The translations under genes were made by a program, and so were the position numbers. A DNA stretch of 43,587 nucleotides from positions 1 to 43,587 of the IMG/VR virus record IMGVR_UViG_3300031578_000110; one strand, written 5' to 3'. Under the pieces are notes generated by a model. It saw only the letters and a program-made list of their open reading frames with translations, ran no database searches and was not told the DNA's origin. Below, in pieces: positions 40,744 to 43,587 of this stretch. Source of the DNA: a virus. Each line of letters begins with the position of its first letter. Position 1 is the first letter of the stretch.

Positions 40744-41974
40744 TATACGATATTATACAGGATGTACATTGCTTGACTTGGCTATAGGTGGGGGATTAGG
40801 TGTTGGTATTCCAGAAGGTTCAATTGTAAATATAGTTGGTGATACTGGTTCAGGTAAAACTTTTATAGCTATTGAAATATTGGTATCTGCTTTTTATCAA
40901 TATAAAAAGAATTTAAAATGGGTATATGATGATTGTGAAAGTGGATTCACATTTGATACAAATAATTTATATGGTTTAGAAATAATATCAGATGATGAAA
41001 ATATAAAAAGTGAAACGATACAAGATTTATATTGTAATTGTAGAAAGTTTTATACTTCTTTAAAAGATAAAAAACAAGGTGTGTATATTGTAGATTCTTT
41101 AGACGGTTTATCTTCTGATGAAATAAATAATTTAGGTACTAAAAAATATAATGCTTTTAAAAAAGAAAAAAAAGAAAATGAAAAAGAAAAAGGATCTTAT
41201 AAAATAGAAAAAGCAAAAGTACTTAGTCAAGAATTTTTTCCACAAATAAAACCATATAATGTAAAAACAAATAGTCTACTTATTATGATATCACAAACAA
41301 GGGATAAAATAAATTCTATGTTTAAAACACAAACAAGGTCAGGGGGAAAAGCACTTGATTTTTATGCAGATGTGATTATATGGTTAAGTCATGTTATGGA
41401 AATAAAAAGAAAGGAAAGAGTGATTGGTTATATTGTAAAAGCATATGTAAAAAAGAATAAGACACCCAGACCATTTAGAAAAGTTACATTTCCTATTTTA
41501 TTTGATTACGGTATTGATGATATAGGTAGTAACTTAGATTTTCTTTATGATTTAAGAGGAAAAGATGGTAAATTATTAAATGCTGCAAATAAAATAAAAT
41601 GGAATATTGATAATGATATTATTGATAATAATGAAAATCAAAATGTTTCTTTAAAAGATTTATTGATTTTAATTCGTTCAAATAAAGAATGGGAAAGTGC
41701 ATATAAAGATTGGTATCCGGCAGACGGTTTAAAAGGTAAAGAAAAAATCAATAAAATAATAGAATGGATATGTTCATGTAAAGATATTAAAAAAGAATAT
41801 GATAAATTGTTTAATGCTATAGTAGATGTAGATAATACTAAAAATAGATCTGATTTAATTAAATGGATTGTTGAAAAAAATAAACAAGATGAATTGAAAA
41901 AAAGAGTAATTGATAAATGGGAAGCAATAGAACAAAGTATAAGTTCTAATAGAGGTAAGAAATATAATAATTAA
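40730..41974 (+). CDS. RecA/UvsX-like recombinase
   Basis: A 414-residue protein with Walker A GDTGSGKT (residues 37-44), Walker B VYIVDSLDGL, and the ISQTRDK loop region, in the RecA/RadA pattern. RecA-like proteins coat single-stranded DNA and pair homologous duplexes, driving recombination-dependent replication together with the SSB and possible mediator upstream. The C-terminal about 130 residues are helical and Lys-rich, unlike RecA's compact tail. AAAGGATAG precedes the start. Confidence 0.8.
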   Translation: MKQNNIRYYTGCTLLDLAIGGGLGVGIPEGSIVNIVGDTGSGKTFIAIEILVSAFYQYKKNLKWVYDDCESGFTFDTNNLYGLEIISDDENIKSETIQDLYCNCRKFYTSLKDKKQGVYIVDSLDGLSSDEINNLGTKKYNAFKKEKKENEKEKGSYKIEKAKVLSQEFFPQIKPYNVKTNSLLIMISQTRDKINSMFKTQTRSGGKALDFYADVIIWLSHVMEIKRKERVIGYIVKAYVKKNKTPRPFRKVTFPILFDYGIDDIGSNLDFLYDLRGKDGKLLNAANKIKWNIDNDIIDNNENQNVSLKDLLILIRSNKEWESAYKDWYPADGLKGKEKINKIIEWICSCKDIKKEYDKLFNAIVDVDNTKNRSDLIKWIVEKNKQDELKKRVIDKWEAIEQSISSNRGKKYNN

Positions 41975-41990
41975 GGAGTATATAAATATT

Positions 41991-42494
41991 ATGAGAGAAG
42001 TGAAATTGACTGATAAGGAAATAAATTGTATATTAGATAGTTTACAATATATGAATTTATATACAGATGATAATAAATTAATACGCAAGTCTCTTTTTCA
42101 AAGATTAAAAAAAGTATTAAAACCACCGACTAAAATACAAAGTAGAAAAAGTAATGCACGTAATTTACAAAAATGGGTATGTCAAAAAATAGCTGATATA
42201 TTAAATATTGAATATAATCAACAAAATGATCAATGTCCTATTCATAGCAGGGAAATGGGACAACCTGGAAATGACATTGTATTTAGAAATGAAGAAATTA
42301 TAAAAAAGTTTCCTTATAGTATTGAGTGTAAAAGCGGTAAAACATTAAATTTAAAAGGTACTATACGACAAGTAAAAAATAATATGATAAAAGGTACTGA
42401 ATGGATTATAGTACATAAAAGTAATTCTTTTCATAATCCAATTGTAATAATGGAATGGGATTGTTTTAAAAAGTTATTTAGAAAGGAGAAATAA
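41991..42494 (+). CDS. Holliday-junction-resolvase-like nuclease (PD-(D/E)XK)
   Basis: A 167-residue protein with HSREMGQPGNDIVF followed by FPYSIECKSGKTLNLKG (about residues 82-120), matching the PD-(D/E)XK nuclease pattern with Asp, Glu and Lys in the right spacing. It follows the recombinase gene, so a role in resolving recombination intermediates is likely. Alternatives are a packaging or repair nuclease. An N-terminal helical Lys-rich region may bind DNA. Binding site: AAGGAG. Confidence 0.7.
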   Translation: MREVKLTDKEINCILDSLQYMNLYTDDNKLIRKSLFQRLKKVLKPPTKIQSRKSNARNLQKWVCQKIADILNIEYNQQNDQCPIHSREMGQPGNDIVFRNEEIIKKFPYSIECKSGKTLNLKGTIRQVKNNMIKGTEWIIVHKSNSFHNPIVIMEWDCFKKLFRKEK

Positions 42495-42495
42495 T

Positions 42496-42729
42496 ATGAT
42501 ACTTACATTATATCTTATAACAAATAAAAATGATAATTGTGATAAAGGATTATATATATGTAAAGAGACTGCTATTAAATTTATGAATTCTTTAAATCAG
42601 AATAACAGTTTTGATAAATGGAAAATACAAACTATTTATATAGATGAAAACAATACTGATTTATTTGATAAAATGGACAGTTTAAAAAAATTACAAATGA
42701 TACATAATAAAAAAGGAAATATAACATGA
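42496..42729 (+). CDS. Small protein, unknown function
   Basis: A 77-residue alpha-beta protein (MILTLYLITNKND) with AAAGGAGA before the start, overlapping the next start as ATGA. No motif identified. Confidence 0.6.
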   Translation: MILTLYLITNKNDNCDKGLYICKETAIKFMNSLNQNNSFDKWKIQTIYIDENNTDLFDKMDSLKKLQMIHNKKGNIT

Positions 42730-42926
42730 AAATAGCAATAATAATAGATCAGAAAGAATACAATGAGTTGTTAAGTAGATTTGTTGATAATTGGATAAAT
42801 CAACAAAGTAAATCTTATGGTTTTAAATTAGTAAATAATACAGGAATTGAAATTATTGATAAAGATACTTTAATAGGTTATTTATCTTTTATATGGAAGA
42901 AAACTTTTAAAAATGAAAATGAATAA
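42726..42926 (+). CDS. Small protein, unknown function
   Basis: A 66-residue protein starting MKIAIIIDQKEYNELLSRFV with a helical rest. It overlaps the previous gene (ATGA) and the next gene. Function unknown. Confidence 0.6.
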   Translation: MKIAIIIDQKEYNELLSRFVDNWINQQSKSYGFKLVNNTGIEIIDKDTLIGYLSFIWKKTFKNENE

Positions 42927-43317
42927 AGATAAAATAAAAAAGACAACTACTCTTATAATATTTTGTATAGGTGTTTGTATAAGTTTTATTGTATTTATAA
43001 TGGGTTTATTTTTTTCTTCTTCTGTAGTATTTAATTATAATCCTATGTTATTTAAAATAAATAAATTTATCTCTTTTAATTTTGGTATTATTCTTATTTT
43101 TATAGGATTAGTAGGAATAATAATTTCTATGTATTTTATTGTAAAACATAAAATATTAATTGATTTACTTATAAAATACAGTGAACCATATTATAATACT
43201 ACTAATACAATAAAAGAAGTTTTAAAAGAAATAACAAATGAAACAATAGATGTAGTTTTATTTAAGATGGAAGAAAAAGCAAAAGATAAAATAAAACAAA
43301 TAAAGGATAAGAAATAA
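42913..43317 (+). CDS. Membrane protein with two spans and a helical tail
   Basis: A 134-residue protein with two membrane segments (about residues 13-40 and 52-77) and a charged amphipathic C-terminal helix. Two starts, ATG 42913 and ATG 42919, are possible, both overlapping the previous gene. Its stop overlaps the next start (TAATG). Role unknown. Confidence 0.55.
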   Translation: MKMNKDKIKKTTTLIIFCIGVCISFIVFIMGLFFSSSVVFNYNPMLFKINKFISFNFGIILIFIGLVGIIISMYFIVKHKILIDLLIKYSEPYYNTTNTIKEVLKEITNETIDVVLFKMEEKAKDKIKQIKDKK

Positions 43318-43587
43318 TGAGTGATTTTATTATTACTGAATATGATATAAAAGAAGCAAAAAGATATTATGAACAGGATAGAATTAAAGATATTTCATTA
43401 AATGGATTATTTAGAGGGATGCTTTATTGTTTTTTATCTATAGGTCAATTATATAAAACTCAAATGATGATATATAGAGATTTAGTTAACAGGAATATGG
43501 ATAAACTGAATTATATTTGTGGTAATATTCCTTTATTAAAAACTATATTATTAAAAGCACGTTTTCCTAATTCTATGTTAAAATATA
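43317..43587 (+). CDS. N-terminal part of an unknown protein (cut by window end)
   Basis: The frame from ATG 43317 is open to the window end (90 residues). LFRGMLYCFLSIGQLYKTQMMIYRDLV followed by LLKARFPNSMLKY has the spacing and RFPN end I associate with HhH-GPD type DNA glycosylases of the 8-oxoguanine family, but the catalytic part would lie outside the window. The assignment is a weak guess; the frame is well supported by the TAATG junction. Confidence 0.5.
   Translation, partial: MSDFIITEYDIKEAKRYYEQDRIKDISLNGLFRGMLYCFLSIGQLYKTQMMIYRDLVNRNMDKLNYICGNIPLLKTILLKARFPNSMLKY

Noticed and set aside
1-43587. Integrase, attachment site, tRNA or CRISPR
   Set aside because: No integrase-like protein, no cloverleaf with conserved T-loop, and no regularly spaced repeats were seen. 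Absence in the window does not exclude them elsewhere.

Overview
This window looks like about 43.6 kb of the genome of a low-GC, contractile-tailed bacteriophage (myovirus-like), cut at both ends. The evidence is a run of baseplate and fibre genes, a lysis cassette, and a long, tightly packed set of replication and recombination genes. Genes often overlap through ATGA or TAATG junctions, and purine-rich ribosome binding sites such as AAAGGAG or GGAGGAATGA stand before most starts. I see no integrase, no tRNA gene, no rRNA and no CRISPR array. The host is uncertain. The base composition and ribosome binding sites fit a low-GC Bacillota host. A possible beta-barrel protein and a possible membrane-anchored nuclease hint weakly at a diderm, perhaps a spirochaete.

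Layout. (1) 1-6613, rightward: baseplate genes (gp25/W-like wedge, Mu gp47/J-like, DUF2612-like), a 591-residue beta-helix-like fibre, and small genes. (2) 6598-9370, rightward: a membrane protein with a LuxR-type DNA-binding tail, then an intrinsic terminator inside a 12-bp inverted repeat that covers a ribosome binding site, then XhlA/holin-like genes, two overlapping membrane-protein genes and a Cys/His endolysin candidate. (3) 9519-11842, leftward: ten very small genes from two near-identical promoters, ending against the lysis operon at a shared hairpin. (4) 11849-12348, the divergent control region. Its rightward promoter leads into an elaborately folded RNA leader ending in a U-tract. 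(5) 12349-20288, rightward: a winged-helix replication initiator with an origin-like repeat block inside it, a second membrane protein with an N-terminal DNA-binding domain, a nucleotidyltransferase-like protein, and a split SbcC/Rad50 ATPase around an SbcD/Mre11 nuclease. (6) 20331-21682: a rightward copy of the small-gene promoter and leader system. (7) 21704-43587, rightward: a nearly self-sufficient replisome. It has a primase, a DnaB-like helicase, a beta-clamp-like protein, a DnaX-like clamp loader, a family A polymerase with a uracil-glycosylase-like N-terminus, and a gp32-like single-strand binding protein. RecA-like recombinase, resolvase-like nuclease, two SF2 helicases, a beta-class DNA methyltransferase and many unknown small genes fill the rest.

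How it may work together (inference). The divergent region at 11.9-12.2 kb would fire early. Leftward and 20.3-kb transcripts would make small, possibly host-directed proteins. The rightward transcript would make the replisome after passing the structured leader, which could work as a switch or release a small RNA. Repeats in the leader and in the initiator gene share the core GCTTTAA, which suggests that the initiator or a partner recognises both. Late tail and lysis genes lie at the left. The lysis cassette appears to be held back by a terminator and by a sequence that can hide its ribosome binding sites.

The most promising unexplained items are the structured leader at 12149-12325, the repeat block at 13025-13090, the lysis leader at 7299-7381 with its membrane LuxR neighbour, the promoter/leader families of the small genes, the anti-ribosome-binding-site segment at 21589-21600, the split Rad50, and a 73-codon gene interrupted by one TAG.
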